A stretch of DNA of 64,000 nucleotides. Origin: Flammeovirga sp. OC4 (GTDB taxonomy: Bacteria > Bacteroidota > Bacteroidia > Cytophagales > Flammeovirgaceae). The notes under the pieces were generated by a model. The model ran no database searches. It was not told the DNA's origin and worked only from the letters and a program-made list of their open reading frames with translations. Below, piece after piece: positions 17,843 to 27,678 of this stretch. Every line of letters starts with the position of its first letter. Position 1 is the stretch's first letter. Location of the stretch: positions 84,380 to 148,379 of the forward strand of contig NZ_JTAM01000013.1 of assembly GCF_000812565.1 (NCBI RefSeq), in the 5' to 3' direction. Both the position numbers and the translations under genes were made by a program.

Positions 17843-18859
17843 ATGATGAGGTTCCTATTTATTATGATCGCTTTTGTATGTTCTCACACACTATTAGCAC
17901 AACAAGATAACGAGATAATTTTTGCAGAGAAACACTGTAGCATCACTCCACCTAAGTCATTTAAAATAGCACAAGTTAAAGGAGCAACAGGATTGGTGGA
18001 TCGTTTATCAAAAGTGGCTATTATAGTGGAATACTTTCCGATGAGCGTCAATGGAATCTACTTGAAGATGCTTTCTGATGAATTGGAAGGTTATCTTTCA
18101 GATGGTAAAATGGAGAAAGCCGTATTGAATAATGGAACACCTGCCTATAAATTCAACCTCACATCAAAAAAAGAAGGGTATTCAAAATTTATTTACCTTT
18201 TTGGAGATACGGAACACACGGTAATTCTAATAGGGGCTTATCCTACAAGTCAACCACATTTTGAAAACGTGTTGGTTAGTGTCATGCAAACCGCCAATTT
18301 ATTGAATGGTAAATTAGATGACTTTTCAGATATGGAGATGGCGGATGGTATTTTTTCAATCACAACAGATGAGACAGAGTATCAGCCTTTATTACAAAAG
18401 AAAGGAAAGGCTATTTTCTTCAAAAAAAGTAAAAAAGAGATTAAACCATCCATCTTCAAAGTTGATGACATCAGAAAAAAAGTAGTGGCTAAAAACTTTA
18501 AAAATTATGCTATGGCTCGTTTTAGAGAATTACCAATGAGTAATGAAACAGTGATTAGTAAAGTAAATGCCATCGAAATTGAAGATATGCTTGGATATGA
18601 AATCATCTCGAAATCTCCCAATGGATCAAAGAAAAATACCCCTGCAAACGAAGAAGCAGTTGGGTATATGGTTATACTTTTTAAGCCTGATAATGGTTAT
18701 TTTTTAATGAGAGGAATGACTTATGAGCAGCATTCAAAAAACTTGAAAGCTTTCAAACAAATGGGGAAATCTTTTAAGGTCAAAATGCAAAAGAAACAAT
18801 TGAAGCCTGTGCCTGTTCCTAAAAAAGTAAAACCTAAAAAGAAATATGCAGAATCTTAG
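17843..18859 (+). CDS. Secreted protein, unknown function
   Basis: Taking ATG 17843, the product has 338 residues. The longer reading from TTG 17789 runs through the terminator hairpin of the previous gene and destroys the otherwise clean signal peptide MMRFLFIMIAFVCSHTLLAQ. The mature part appears to be two similar-sized mixed alpha/beta halves (about 25-155 and 165-310) and a strongly basic, proline-lysine end (KPVPVPKKVKPKKKY). I do not recognise the family. A gap of 151 bases without a clear terminator follows before the ENPP-like gene. Confidence 0.68.
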   Translation: MMRFLFIMIAFVCSHTLLAQQDNEIIFAEKHCSITPPKSFKIAQVKGATGLVDRLSKVAIIVEYFPMSVNGIYLKMLSDELEGYLSDGKMEKAVLNNGTPAYKFNLTSKKEGYSKFIYLFGDTEHTVILIGAYPTSQPHFENVLVSVMQTANLLNGKLDDFSDMEMADGIFSITTDETEYQPLLQKKGKAIFFKKSKKEIKPSIFKVDDIRKKVVAKNFKNYAMARFRELPMSNETVISKVNAIEIEDMLGYEIISKSPNGSKKNTPANEEAVGYMVILFKPDNGYFLMRGMTYEQHSKNLKAFKQMGKSFKVKMQKKQLKPVPVPKKVKPKKKYAES

Positions 18860-19010
18860 AATTGGTCAATAAACTCACTAATTATTGAGAATTAAGTAGT
18901 TTTAGATCTTAACAATCAATCACTTAATAAAAGGTAACGAAAACAGAGATATAGGCAGTTCAATTTATTTTTGTGTATTATATATCAATAACTTACTGTA
19001 AATAAATAAA

Positions 19011-20222
19011 ATGAATCGTTACCTTTTCTTGGTAATTTTACCATTAACTATCTTTTCTTGCCAATTCAATACACACGACAAGAAACCAAAAAATACGGTT
19101 GTACTCGTTTCCATTGATGGATTCCGTTATGATTATTCAGAAAAGTACAACACACCTCACCTAGACCAAATAGCAAAGGAGGGAGTGAAAGCCGCTTCCA
19201 TGATTCCTGCTTATCCTAGCAAAACCTTTCCCAATCATTATTCAATCGTTACAGGTATGTACCCTCAAAACAATGGTTTGGTACATAATAATTTCTATGA
19301 TCCAGAAAGAGAACAACATTATAAAGTGGGATTGGGTAAAAAAGATGGTTCATGGTTTAAGGGAACTCCACTTTGGAATTTAGCAGAACAGCAAGGTCAA
19401 AAATCAGCGACTTTTTATTGGCCTGTTTCAGATGCTAGAGTAGAGGGAATGACACCTACTTATTATTTTAAATACAACAAGCCTACTCCTTATTTTGAAA
19501 GGGTAGATCAAATACAAAAGTGGCTTTCATTGGATGAAGAGGTACGTCCATCATTTATAGCGACTTACTTTTCATTGGTAGATACACAAGGACATCTTTT
19601 TGGTCCGGATGCTCAAGAAACAAAAGAAGCTGTTGAATACTTAGACCAAGTGATTGGTAGGTTATATGAGGTCGTGAAGTCTTATCCTGACCCTATTGAT
19701 TTAATTATCGTTTCTGATCATGGAATGCAGCAAGTAGATGTTGAAAATGCGATTGTGTTGGAAAGTCTGGGAAGATATAAGGATTTTGAATGTGTGAATG
19801 GAGGTGGAATTCAGTATTTCTTATATGCCAAAAAAGGGGCAGATATAGAAAAAACGTATCAAGAACTGAAGGCTCAGGAAGACAAAGGTTTTGTAGTTTA
19901 CAAAAAGGAAGAGGTACCAGAACGACTTCATTTTTCAAAGGGAAAGCGAATTCCAGAAATATTTTGTGAAGCAATTCCTCCAATGACTTTTAGAAATTTG
20001 AGGGGAGCAGTGAGCAATGGAATGCACGGTTACGACCCTTATAAAGTAAAGAATATGCATGCAATATTTTATGGAGTAGGGGATCATTTTCATAAAGGGC
20101 AAGCCATTGAATCCTTTGAAAATATTCATATTTACCCTCTAATTGCTAAGATCTTAAACCTAAAAGTTCCAGAGGAAGTAGATGGTGATCTTAAAGTATT
20201 GTCACCTGCTTTGGTCGAATAA
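19011..20222 (+). CDS. Alkaline-phosphatase superfamily ENPP-type phosphodiesterase (lipoprotein)
   Basis: The 403-residue product has a lipoprotein signal ending at FSCQFNT (Cys17). The metal and nucleophile motif is VVLVSIDGFRYDY, then PAYPSKTFPNHYSIVTGMYPQNNGLVHN, where the Thr of KTFPNH is the nucleophile. The remaining metal ligands are in LVDTQGHLFGPD, VSDHGMQQ and NGMHGYDP. This layout is that of ectonucleotide pyrophosphatase/phosphodiesterases, which hydrolyse nucleotide or lipid phosphodiesters outside the inner membrane. Here it probably serves phosphate or nucleotide scavenging in the periplasm or at the surface. TATTTTTG at 18966-18973 is a possible -7 element. A strong terminator follows. 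Confidence 0.9.
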   Translation: MNRYLFLVILPLTIFSCQFNTHDKKPKNTVVLVSIDGFRYDYSEKYNTPHLDQIAKEGVKAASMIPAYPSKTFPNHYSIVTGMYPQNNGLVHNNFYDPEREQHYKVGLGKKDGSWFKGTPLWNLAEQQGQKSATFYWPVSDARVEGMTPTYYFKYNKPTPYFERVDQIQKWLSLDEEVRPSFIATYFSLVDTQGHLFGPDAQETKEAVEYLDQVIGRLYEVVKSYPDPIDLIIVSDHGMQQVDVENAIVLESLGRYKDFECVNGGGIQYFLYAKKGADIEKTYQELKAQEDKGFVVYKKEEVPERLHFSKGKRIPEIFCEAIPPMTFRNLRGAVSNGMHGYDPYKVKNMHAIFYGVGDHFHKGQAIESFENIHIYPLIAKILNLKVPEEVDGDLKVLSPALVE

Positions 20223-20223
20223 T

Positions 20224-20262
20224 AAAAAAGCCTTGTGAAAAATGACTTCACAAGGCTTTTTT
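20224..20262. terminator. Bidirectional terminator between convergent genes
   Basis: A perfect 16-bp stem (AAAAAAGCCTTGTGAA with TTCACAAGGCTTTTTT) with a seven-base loop. It has A-run and T-run flanks, so it works for both the ENPP gene and the minus-strand lipoprotein gene. Confidence 0.93.
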
Positions 20263-20278
20263 AGTCTCCAAGTTTGGA

Positions 20279-20890
20279 TTATAAAGGTGCTTCACCGTAA
20301 AAATAGTCCAAAGCTGCAATTTTTATTTCAGGATTTTCCTTTTCCAATTTGGCTTTATGATCTTTTGTCATCTTATTCCATTTTTTAACCGCATTGTTAT
20401 AATATCCTCTTGTAAAAGTATCTCTAGCGTTGGCGTCTGAAACCTCTGAAAGTAACATTTCTGTTTCTTCTTGAGCATCTAAATCATCTACAGAATCAAT
20501 CAAGTCATTCAGTGCAGTGATCATTTCAGTGATACGTTGATCGTACTGCATCACTTCTTCGTTGTTATTAAAACTCGATTTAGAATACTTTGCTCTTGAT
20601 GCTTTTGAAATCGCTGATTTAGCGGTTCTTTTCTTCTCTTTGTCCAATTTGGCATTGGAACGGTTGAGGATTTGAACAATCATTTTAGCTTTCGAAATTT
20701 TTAATTCTTCAGAAGCAAAAGCCTCTTTTTTGAGAGAATCAATTTCTTGATATAATGCTTTAGAATCGACTTTACTCAGGTCTTCCACTTCCATTTCATA
20801 TCCTTCCTCAGACTCATCTTGCTTTTGTTCAGTTGAACACGCAAAAAGTAAGAAGAATAATGCCGCTAAGGTAAGGTGAATCTTTTTCAT
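20279..20890 (-). CDS. Lipoprotein, helical, unknown function
   Basis: The 203-residue product has a lipobox LFACS (Cys18). After an acidic linker (about 22-42, EQKQDESEEGYEMEVED) it is a helical, charged domain with repeated Lys/Glu patterns, ending DYFYGEAPL. No family is recognised. It follows the TolC-family gene by 66 bases on the same strand. An exact -7 match (minus-strand TAATTTTG, 20952-20959) overlaps the TolC stop codon, so it may also be transcribed separately. Confidence 0.65.
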   Translation of the reverse strand: MKKIHLTLAALFFLLFACSTEQKQDESEEGYEMEVEDLSKVDSKALYQEIDSLKKEAFASEELKISKAKMIVQILNRSNAKLDKEKKRTAKSAISKASRAKYSKSSFNNNEEVMQYDQRITEMITALNDLIDSVDDLDAQEETEMLLSEVSDANARDTFTRGYYNNAVKKWNKMTKDHKAKLEKENPEIKIAALDYFYGEAPL

Positions 20891-20956
20891 TATGTTATTG
20901 TCTTTTGTAGGATCAATTAAGTTATCACCTTGATTATATCAATTCGCAGACCAAAA

Positions 20957-22414
20957 TTAGTTTAATTCAATTTTTTCACCTTTTTGAAAATCATAAAGCG
21001 TGAAAACTCTTAGTCGATAAAAGGAAAGCCAATACTCTTTTAACGCCGCTAGATATTCCTTGGTAGCATTGTCTTTATCTCTTAATGTAATATTGAGGTC
21101 AGTGACACTAATCTTACCTACCAAGTACCTTTGCCTTGCAATTTCATAACTTTTTTCTGAGACAATTTTTGCTCTTTCAGTAGATAAAACTCTTTTCCGA
21201 ATAATAGGAATTTGCCTTGCAAGCATATAAATTTCTTGAGTAAATCGTTGTTCCTGCAATGCGATAGTACTTTCTTCCAATCGTTGATTCGAAAGTGCGG
21301 TTTCCACTCTTGATTTTCTTCTTCCCCAATCCACAAGAGGTATATTAAAACCTAGTCGTACTTGTTGCTGATCGTTGGGATTTTGATATACTCCTGAAGG
21401 AACATTAGATTGTTGCGTAAGGCCAAATTGACCATTTAGGTTAACTTGTAAACCTGTTTGACCTTTTGCTTGAGCCACCGCTCTTTCTGCTTCTAATTTT
21501 CTTCTGTGGAAACTGATGTATTGTTGTCGATTGAGTTTGGCTTGTGCAACAGCCACATCAGAACTGATGGTGATATCAGGAATTTCAGCAGGAAGAGATA
21601 AGTCGACTCCATTTGTACTTGGTGTCAATCCTAAAAATGTATAAAGATTCAAAGTGGCTCTTTCGACTTCCAAATCTGCCGATTGTACATTTCTCTCTGA
21701 GGTGATTACACTCAATTCGAGTTGTAAAAGCTCATTTTCTGCTATTTTACCTAAGTTGTAACGGCCTTTTCCAATTTTAAAAATAGTATCGTTATTGGAA
21801 AGGTTGGTTTCAGCTACTTTTTTATTGACTTGTGCCAATAATAGATCAAAATAGTATTCCGTGGCATCGTAACCTACTTGTTCCATCTCCTCTGTAAACT
21901 TCTTTTGTGATTCCTCGTATTTCAAAGGCTCAATCACTTTATCAAATTTATAGGGGTTGAAATTAAAAAGAGGTTGATTAAAGCCGACTACTAAAGGTTG
22001 TCCCGCATAGCTCACTCCTTGATTTGAACCTTCAAAGTTGTCGATTCTTTGAATACTAGAACCTACATAAATCGATCCTCCCGTTAAACCGATATTTTGC
22101 TGTAGTGCAAGGTTCAATTGTGAAGTGGACATATTTACACCTCTAAACTCATTGGAACCATCTGGCTGAGTAACTGATGAAATGGAGCGGTTGAAATCAG
22201 GTAAATAACCATCTAAAACCAATTGAGGAAGGTAATTGGATTTGAACTGTTTGTACAACCAGTAATTGTTTTCTTTTCTATTCTCCGCTTGTTGAGACGA
22301 AAGCGACTCTCCTTTTGCAATACTGATCACTTGGTCTAATGTCATCAGTTCCTGAGCGAATAGAGGCGTGTTCAGGAGCAGCAAAAGGTATATAAATATT
22401 TTTTTTAAGTTCAT
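20957..22414 (-). CDS. TolC-family outer-membrane efflux protein
   Basis: The 485-residue product has a signal peptide (cleavage near TPLFAQ, residue 21). Two outer-membrane efflux (OEP) repeats follow, each with long coiled helices and two barrel strands. The first starts at LMTLDQVISIAKG, the usual TolC opening. The second contains LGFNIPLVDWGRRKSRVETALSNQ, the second-repeat signature. TolC proteins form the trimeric exit duct of tripartite exporters. It is the third gene of the operon after the adaptor and permease, 17 bases from the permease, so it is the natural outer channel of that system. Confidence 0.93.
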   Translation of the reverse strand: MNLKKIFIYLLLLLNTPLFAQELMTLDQVISIAKGESLSSQQAENRKENNYWLYKQFKSNYLPQLVLDGYLPDFNRSISSVTQPDGSNEFRGVNMSTSQLNLALQQNIGLTGGSIYVGSSIQRIDNFEGSNQGVSYAGQPLVVGFNQPLFNFNPYKFDKVIEPLKYEESQKKFTEEMEQVGYDATEYYFDLLLAQVNKKVAETNLSNNDTIFKIGKGRYNLGKIAENELLQLELSVITSERNVQSADLEVERATLNLYTFLGLTPSTNGVDLSLPAEIPDITISSDVAVAQAKLNRQQYISFHRRKLEAERAVAQAKGQTGLQVNLNGQFGLTQQSNVPSGVYQNPNDQQQVRLGFNIPLVDWGRRKSRVETALSNQRLEESTIALQEQRFTQEIYMLARQIPIIRKRVLSTERAKIVSEKSYEIARQRYLVGKISVTDLNITLRDKDNATKEYLAALKEYWLSFYRLRVFTLYDFQKGEKIELN

Positions 22415-22431
22415 TTGAAGTAATGTTAGGT

Positions 22432-23763
22432 TTATTCGTATCTCAAAGATTCAATTGGGTCTTGATTCGCTGCTTTTCTAGCCGGTGAAATTCCAAAAAT
22501 GACACCGATGGAAGTAGCTACCCCAAATGAGATAAGTACTGATGAGAATGAAACAATAGTCGGTATGTCTGCAATATTAGAAATCAATACCGCCAAGGCA
22601 ATCCCGAGAATTACACCAATTGTACCCCCAGAAAGACTAATTAATACCGCTTCTAAGAGGAATTGTAGGATGATATCATGTTTTTTGGCACCCAAAGATA
22701 TCCTTAAACCAATTTCTTTGATGCGTTCTAATACCGAAGCCAACATAATATTCATGATCCCTATGCCACCTACTATCAGAGAGATAGAGGCAATTGCTCC
22801 CAAGACAATATTGAAAATATCCTTTGTTCTTCTTTGCTGCTTTAGAAGCATTTCAGGGATCGATATTTCGAAGTCAATTTTATCAAAATGCCTTCTGGTC
22901 AACATTCTTTGTAAAACTTCTGAAGCTAAAGCAAGTTCTTTACTTTCTGACATTTGAATAACAACCTTATCAAGCTGATGATAATTGCTTGGTTTTTTCT
23001 CCACATCATCATTGTTTCTGTTTTCCTCTCTAGCAGCTTGTTGAATATCAGATTTAGTCACCTTTGCTCGATCTTGATAACGAATTAACATGGTCTGAAG
23101 GGGGACGTAGACATCTAAATTCGCATTTCTGATTCCTAATTTCTCTAGGTTTTTTGAAGCCGAACTTCTTTCTTTTAATACACCTATGACAGTTAGCCAC
23201 TGACCTCCACATTTGATTTGCTTGCCAATGGGATCTTCTTTACTAAAAAAACGGGTTTGAATACCACGACCGATAATACAAACAGCCTGACCAAATTTGA
23301 AGTGTGTATTCGAAAATAATGCCCCTGATGACAAGGTATGATTGTAGATTTCGAAGTAAGCATTTTGGACACCAATTAATTTAGTAGACCTACGAATACC
23401 ATTTTTTATGATATAGGTTTCTAGCTCAATTTCAGGGCTGATTTTTTGAATATTAGGGATGGTATGTTTTATATTTTCAAGATCAAGTATAGTCAACCCT
23501 GGAGAATATTTATCCTTGTCACCTTGATTTGATTGTGCAATTTTTTCCTCCGTTTGCTCCTTTTTGGGTGTGACAACAATATTATTGACGCCCACCAGCT
23601 TCATTTGATTCAAAATTTCTTGTTGTGCACCTTGTCCAACAGCAAGCATAGCAATTACGGCACTAACCCCGAAGATAATTCCCAATGCAGTTAAGATTGA
23701 GCGAACGGTATTGGCCAAAATTGCTTCCCAAGCAATAGACAGGTTAATAAGTATTCTGTCCAT
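22432..23763 (-). CDS. MacB-type ABC transporter permease (FtsX/MacB_PCD)
   Basis: The 443-residue protein begins with an N-terminal transmembrane helix after MDRILINLSIAWEAILANTVRS. A large periplasmic MacB_PCD domain follows (about 45-290). Three C-terminal helices then form the FtsX-like domain (IVGGIGIMNIMLASVLERIKEIGLRISLGAK is the diagnostic coupling segment, about 333-363). This is the mechanotransmission permease of MacAB-like exporters, but without the fused ATP-binding domain of MacB. Only three bases separate it from the adaptor stop, so translation is probably coupled. The ATPase must be encoded elsewhere. Confidence 0.92.
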   Translation of the reverse strand: MDRILINLSIAWEAILANTVRSILTALGIIFGVSAVIAMLAVGQGAQQEILNQMKLVGVNNIVVTPKKEQTEEKIAQSNQGDKDKYSPGLTILDLENIKHTIPNIQKISPEIELETYIIKNGIRRSTKLIGVQNAYFEIYNHTLSSGALFSNTHFKFGQAVCIIGRGIQTRFFSKEDPIGKQIKCGGQWLTVIGVLKERSSASKNLEKLGIRNANLDVYVPLQTMLIRYQDRAKVTKSDIQQAAREENRNNDDVEKKPSNYHQLDKVVIQMSESKELALASEVLQRMLTRRHFDKIDFEISIPEMLLKQQRRTKDIFNIVLGAIASISLIVGGIGIMNIMLASVLERIKEIGLRISLGAKKHDIILQFLLEAVLISLSGGTIGVILGIALAVLISNIADIPTIVSFSSVLISFGVATSIGVIFGISPARKAANQDPIESLRYE

Positions 23764-23766
23764 TGT

Positions 23767-25008
23767 CTATTGAATTAAAATAATGTCTTTTGATACGTTT
23801 GTTGGAGTGGATAACGCTACAATATCTTCAGGAGAGAGTCCTTGTAAGATTTCTATATCTTTATCATTCATCTCACCCGTTTTTACTTCTCTTTTTTCAA
23901 AACCACTTACTACTTTTTTGTAGACATAATTAATAGAATCACCTTTGGTATGAATGGCTTCCAATGGAATTAAAAGTGTATTTTCAATAAAATTGGTTTG
24001 AATAATATTTGATGTAGTCATTGAAGGGCGGAGTGTACTGTCTGATTCGTTTAGCAGAATAATAACCTCAAATACTTTAGCATCAGAATTCGGTTTTTGT
24101 TCTCCCACATTGGCTACTTTTGTGACTGTTCCAGTGAGTGATTTATCAGGAAATGCATCCAAACCTAATGTTACAGTTTGCTTAGGTTTAATTTTACGAA
24201 TATCGACTTCGTTGACATACGTTTTTGAAATCATTACTGATAAATCAGGTAAGGTAGCCACAACAGGGTCCCAACCTCTGATAGTCGATCCTTCCTTTTT
24301 CTTCTTACCGTCCCAATCTTTAGCATAAATCACCATGCCTTCTTCTGGAGCAAAAATGGTAAACTCAGCAAATAAATCTTGTAAGAACTTTACCTTTCTT
24401 TTCGCTTCATTTAGCGTAGCAGTGATTTCTCGCATTTTTGCACTTAACTGCTGTTGTTTTACAAGGTAATTCGACTTGGTCTGTTTTAGATCTCTCTCAG
24501 ATTTTAGTACTTCAATTTCTGCTTGTTTGATTGTCGCTGGAGGTTCAAATGCGGATTGCTCTAACGCTAATTTTTTCTCTTCAACCGTAAATTGAAGATT
24601 AATAATCTTATCCCTTTCCTGACTAAGCTGAAGAGCAGTATCCAGCTTTGTTTGTTCCCATTGAGATTCTGCTTTCGTAAGATCCGTTTCCCTTTGCGTT
24701 AATTTGTCGGATAGTGAAGAAGCATCAAGTTGAGCAACTTTATCCCCTTTTTTAACGACGGTACCTTCAGGGACAAGACTATTTAGTTTTGTTTCCCAAA
24801 TACCAGCTTGTCTCATTTTTATAGGACCTTGAATCTCCACAAAGTTTTTTGCTTCCAATTCACCAGTAGTAGAAACATTGATATAGAGGTCTCCAAACCG
24901 GGCTTTTGTGAGTAAAACTTCTTCTGAAGCCTCCTTAAAAAAGAAAAAATAAGATAGAATTAACACTAGAACACCAGCTGACACGGCTAGAATTGGTTTG
25001 GTTTTCAT
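23767..25008 (-). CDS. Periplasmic adaptor (HlyD/MacA family) of ABC exporter
   Basis: The 413-residue product is anchored by one N-terminal transmembrane helix (about 5-24). It has a split barrel-sandwich/lipoyl motif (VPEGTVVKKGDKVAQLDA and later FTIFAPEEGMVIYAKDW), a long alpha-helical hairpin between them (about 105-205) and beta-barrel plus membrane-proximal domains to the end. This is the standard membrane-fusion protein layout linking the permease to TolC. It is the first gene of the operon. A 358-base region separates it from the divergent asnS. Confidence 0.92.
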   Translation of the reverse strand: MKTKPILAVSAGVLVLILSYFFFFKEASEEVLLTKARFGDLYINVSTTGELEAKNFVEIQGPIKMRQAGIWETKLNSLVPEGTVVKKGDKVAQLDASSLSDKLTQRETDLTKAESQWEQTKLDTALQLSQERDKIINLQFTVEEKKLALEQSAFEPPATIKQAEIEVLKSERDLKQTKSNYLVKQQQLSAKMREITATLNEAKRKVKFLQDLFAEFTIFAPEEGMVIYAKDWDGKKKKEGSTIRGWDPVVATLPDLSVMISKTYVNEVDIRKIKPKQTVTLGLDAFPDKSLTGTVTKVANVGEQKPNSDAKVFEVIILLNESDSTLRPSMTTSNIIQTNFIENTLLIPLEAIHTKGDSINYVYKKVVSGFEKREVKTGEMNDKDIEILQGLSPEDIVALSTPTNVSKDIILIQ

Positions 25009-25366
25009 TAGTTAGATAGAATTAGATGAATTAAAATAAACAGTTTTAACGCTACTGTTTTTGATTTAATTGGAGTACTAAAGAGTAACTGCTCCACCCG
25101 TAATCAATCAGATACAATGGAACTTTTAATTTCACGATTCTATTTTAATCAAAATAAATATCAATTAGCACTTTTAGAGTATTAACCTTTGTTAATCATG
25201 CTTCCTAGACATCTAATCGATTAGAATTAATATAAAAGAGTGTTTAATTCTACAATTCGTTGGAAAGTAACTATAAAACTAGGCTAAACTTTTTATATTT
25301 GTGCTCAATTTTCGGCATACGTTTTAGTATGTCATTTTTATTTTAAACATTTAAACTACCACGCAA
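25009..25366. promoter_or_regulatory. Divergent control region of export operon and asnS
   Basis: The region holds no gene. On the plus strand TATATTTG at 25294-25301 is an exact -7 match for asnS, without a well-spaced TTG. The resulting leader would carry a small hairpin at 25314-25333 (GGCATAC / GTATGTC, six-base loop) followed by a T-rich stretch. No clear minus-strand promoter for the adaptor gene was recognised. Confidence 0.45.
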
Positions 25367-26797
25367 GTGAAAAGAATAAAGATTAAAGACTTGCTGGCCC
25401 ACGGTGAGGTTGGAGCCAAAGTAACTGTAAAGGGATGGATTAGAACATTTAGAAGCAATCGTTTCATTGCCTTAAATGACGGTTCTACTATCAATAATTT
25501 GCAAGCAGTGGTAGATTTTGAAAATACAGACGAAGATCTACTTAAAAGATTAACTACAAGTGCTGCTGTAGCAATTGACGGTGAAGTAGTTGAATCTCAA
25601 GGTAAAGGTCAAAGCATCGAAATCGTTGTTGAGAAGATAGAAATTTTGGGTGATGCAGATCCAGATGAGTATCCTTTACAACCTAAAAGACACTCTTTAG
25701 AATTCTTAAGAGAAAAAGCTCACTTACGTCCTCGTACGCAAGTGATGAGTGCTGTTTATAGAGTAAGAAATGCGTTAGCGTATGGTATCCATAAATTCTT
25801 CAACGAAAAAGGATTCCTTTATATGCACACGCCGATCATCACAGGTTCTGATGCTGAAGGTGCAGGTGAGATGTTCAGAGTTACAAACTTTGATCCGTTG
25901 AACCCTCCAAAAACTGAGGATGGTGAAGTAGATTACAAAGAAGATTTCTTTGGCAAAGCTGTAAACTTATCCGTTTCTGGTCAGTTGGAAGCAGAAGTTG
26001 GAGCAATGTCAATGGGTGAGGTTTATACATTTGGACCTACATTCCGTGCAGAGAACTCAAACACTTCTCGTCACTTGGCGGAATTCTGGATGATTGAGCC
26101 GGAGATGGCATTCTATGACTTAGACGACAACATGGATCTTGCTGAAGAAATGATCAAGTACTTGATCGATTTCGCTATGGAGCAATGTCCTGATGACTTG
26201 AAGTTCTTAGACCAACGTTATGCTCAAGAACAAAAAGGTAAGCCTCAAAATGAACGTTCAGACCTTGGTTTATTAGAGCGTCTTGACTTTGTTTCTAAAA
26301 ATGACTTCGAAAGATTGACTTACACTGAGGCAATTGAAGTATTGAAGAGATCTAAGCCATTCAAGAAAGGTAAATTCAAATATCCTGTAGATTGGGGTAT
26401 CGATTTACAATCTGAGCACGAAAGATACTTAGTAGAAAAAGAATATAAGAAGCCTGTAATTCTTACAGATTACCCTAAAGACATCAAATCATTCTATATG
26501 AAACAAAATGATGATGGTAAGACGGTAAGAGCAATGGACGTTTTATTCCCTGGTATTGGTGAAATCATCGGTGGTTCTCAAAGAGAAGAGTCGTATGACA
26601 AGCTATTAACTAGAATGAATGAAATGGGAGTTCCTCAAGAGGAATTATGGTGGTACTTAGAGCTTCGTAAGTTCGGTACAGCTCCTCACTCTGGTTTCGG
26701 TTTAGGATTTGAAAGAATTGTATTGTTTGTGACAGGTATGGGTAACATCCGTGACGTAATACCTTTCCCAAGAGCACCAAAAAGTGCTGAATTCTAA
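25367..26797 (+). CDS. asnS: Asparaginyl-tRNA synthetase
   Basis: The 476-residue class II enzyme starts with GTG ([13 protein letters not shown]), the conserved opening of this family. The N-terminal OB-fold anticodon-binding domain (about 15-105, [21 protein letters not shown]) is followed by the catalytic core. This has motif 2, [21 protein letters not shown], and motif 3, [28 protein letters not shown], the usual C-terminal end of AsnRS. It charges tRNA-Asn with asparagine. Length is normal (about 465). It is monocistronic and closed by a terminator at 26814. Confidence 0.96.
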   Translation: MKRIKIKDLLAHGEVGAKVTVKGWIRTFRSNRFIALNDGSTINNLQAVVDFENTDEDLLKRLTTSAAVAIDGEVVESQGKGQSIEIVVEKIEILGDADPDEYPLQPKRHSLEFLREKAHLRPRTQVMSAVYRVRNALAYGIHKFFNEKGFLYMHTPIITGSDAEGAGEMFRVTNFDPLNPPKTEDGEVDYKEDFFGKAVNLSVSGQLEAEVGAMSMGEVYTFGPTFRAENSNTSRHLAEFWMIEPEMAFYDLDDNMDLAEEMIKYLIDFAMEQCPDDLKFLDQRYAQEQKGKPQNERSDLGLLERLDFVSKNDFERLTYTEAIEVLKRSKPFKKGKFKYPVDWGIDLQSEHERYLVEKEYKKPVILTDYPKDIKSFYMKQNDDGKTVRAMDVLFPGIGEIIGGSQREESYDKLLTRMNEMGVPQEELWWYLELRKFGTAPHSGFGLGFERIVLFVTGMGNIRDVIPFPRAPKSAEF

Positions 26798-26813
26798 AAA
26801 GAATTTTTATAGC

Positions 26814-26856
26814 AAAAAGGCTGTCTTGAACTTTGCGTTTAAGACAGCCTTTTTTA
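26814..26856. terminator. Intrinsic terminator after asnS
   Basis: A 14-base perfect stem AAAAAGGCTGTCTT / AAGACAGCCTTTTT around a 13-base loop. The flanking A and T runs let it serve the convergent minus-strand gene too. Confidence 0.92.
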
Positions 26857-26882
26857 TTTAAACCTCTTTAAAGTCTAGATTA

Positions 26883-27317
26883 TTATTTAAATGCCTTCAC
26901 TTGTGTAGTTTTGTTATCGACAGGTCTCCAACCTAAAGAAGGTAAATATTTATAGGTATAAATTTTCCATTTTACCTCCTTTGTTTTTTTATTTTTCTTT
27001 TGAGCTTGCCAAATGATTAACGCTTTTTGTCCATCTGTATAATCGGTATAAACACGAACAAAATCCTTTCCTTCTACTAATTTGTCAAAGAGAATATTTT
27101 CAGTTTGACGGTCAATTAGCATTTTTCGTTTTCCTTCAACAAAGATTTCCAATGTGGCATCATCTCCAACACCTCTTGAGAAAGGTGCAGTCTTTATTTT
27201 TGGAGCATTTGAAGCATCATAGTTTTTATTTCTATTCTTTTCATCTTTTACGTTATCAGCAAATAGCATATTCGTAAACAACAAAAGTGAGGTAAAGATT
27301 AGGGTTATCGATTTCAT
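26883..27317 (-). CDS. Small secreted protein, unknown function
   Basis: The 144-residue product has a signal peptide (cleavage near NMLFADN, residue 21). The remainder is a basic, beta-rich domain with no cysteines and a run of lysines (QAQKKNKKTKEVKWKIYTYKYLPSLGWRP). I do not recognise it. It is convergent with asnS and shares its terminator. The 361-base gap on its 5' side (27318-27678) contains no gene; TAGATTTG at 27598-27605 is an exact -7 match for the plus-strand gene at 27679. Confidence 0.6.
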   Translation of the reverse strand: MKSITLIFTSLLLFTNMLFADNVKDEKNRNKNYDASNAPKIKTAPFSRGVGDDATLEIFVEGKRKMLIDRQTENILFDKLVEGKDFVRVYTDYTDGQKALIIWQAQKKNKKTKEVKWKIYTYKYLPSLGWRPVDNKTTQVKAFK

Positions 27318-27678
27318 GTTATTAAAAGGTTGATTTGCAACATTATATACATCGATAAAAGCAGCTAAGTTTATTTAATTTACCTTTATTAATTACCATT
27401 TATTGTTGTTTTATAAAAAAAACATCATAACTTTAAAATATGTTTAAATGAGAACAATACTGGTGCTAGTGTAATTTTTTCGAATAAAAACTAAATATGA
27501 TTGTATTTTTACCTCAACGTGAATTATATCTAAGTAATTGTTAACAGGTTAATTATGCACTCTGTTTCATTTAAAAAAATAATATAAATTCGTAAATTAG
27601 ATTTGCATGAGTAAACTATGCTAAGACATGTTACTGTTAAAAACTTATTAAATATCAACAATAAACTCTTTTCGTTAA

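Noticed and set aside
22499..22957. Plus-strand open frame of 152 codons inside the permease gene
   Set aside because: It is antisense to a clear FtsX/MacB permease and has no recognisable domain or leader.
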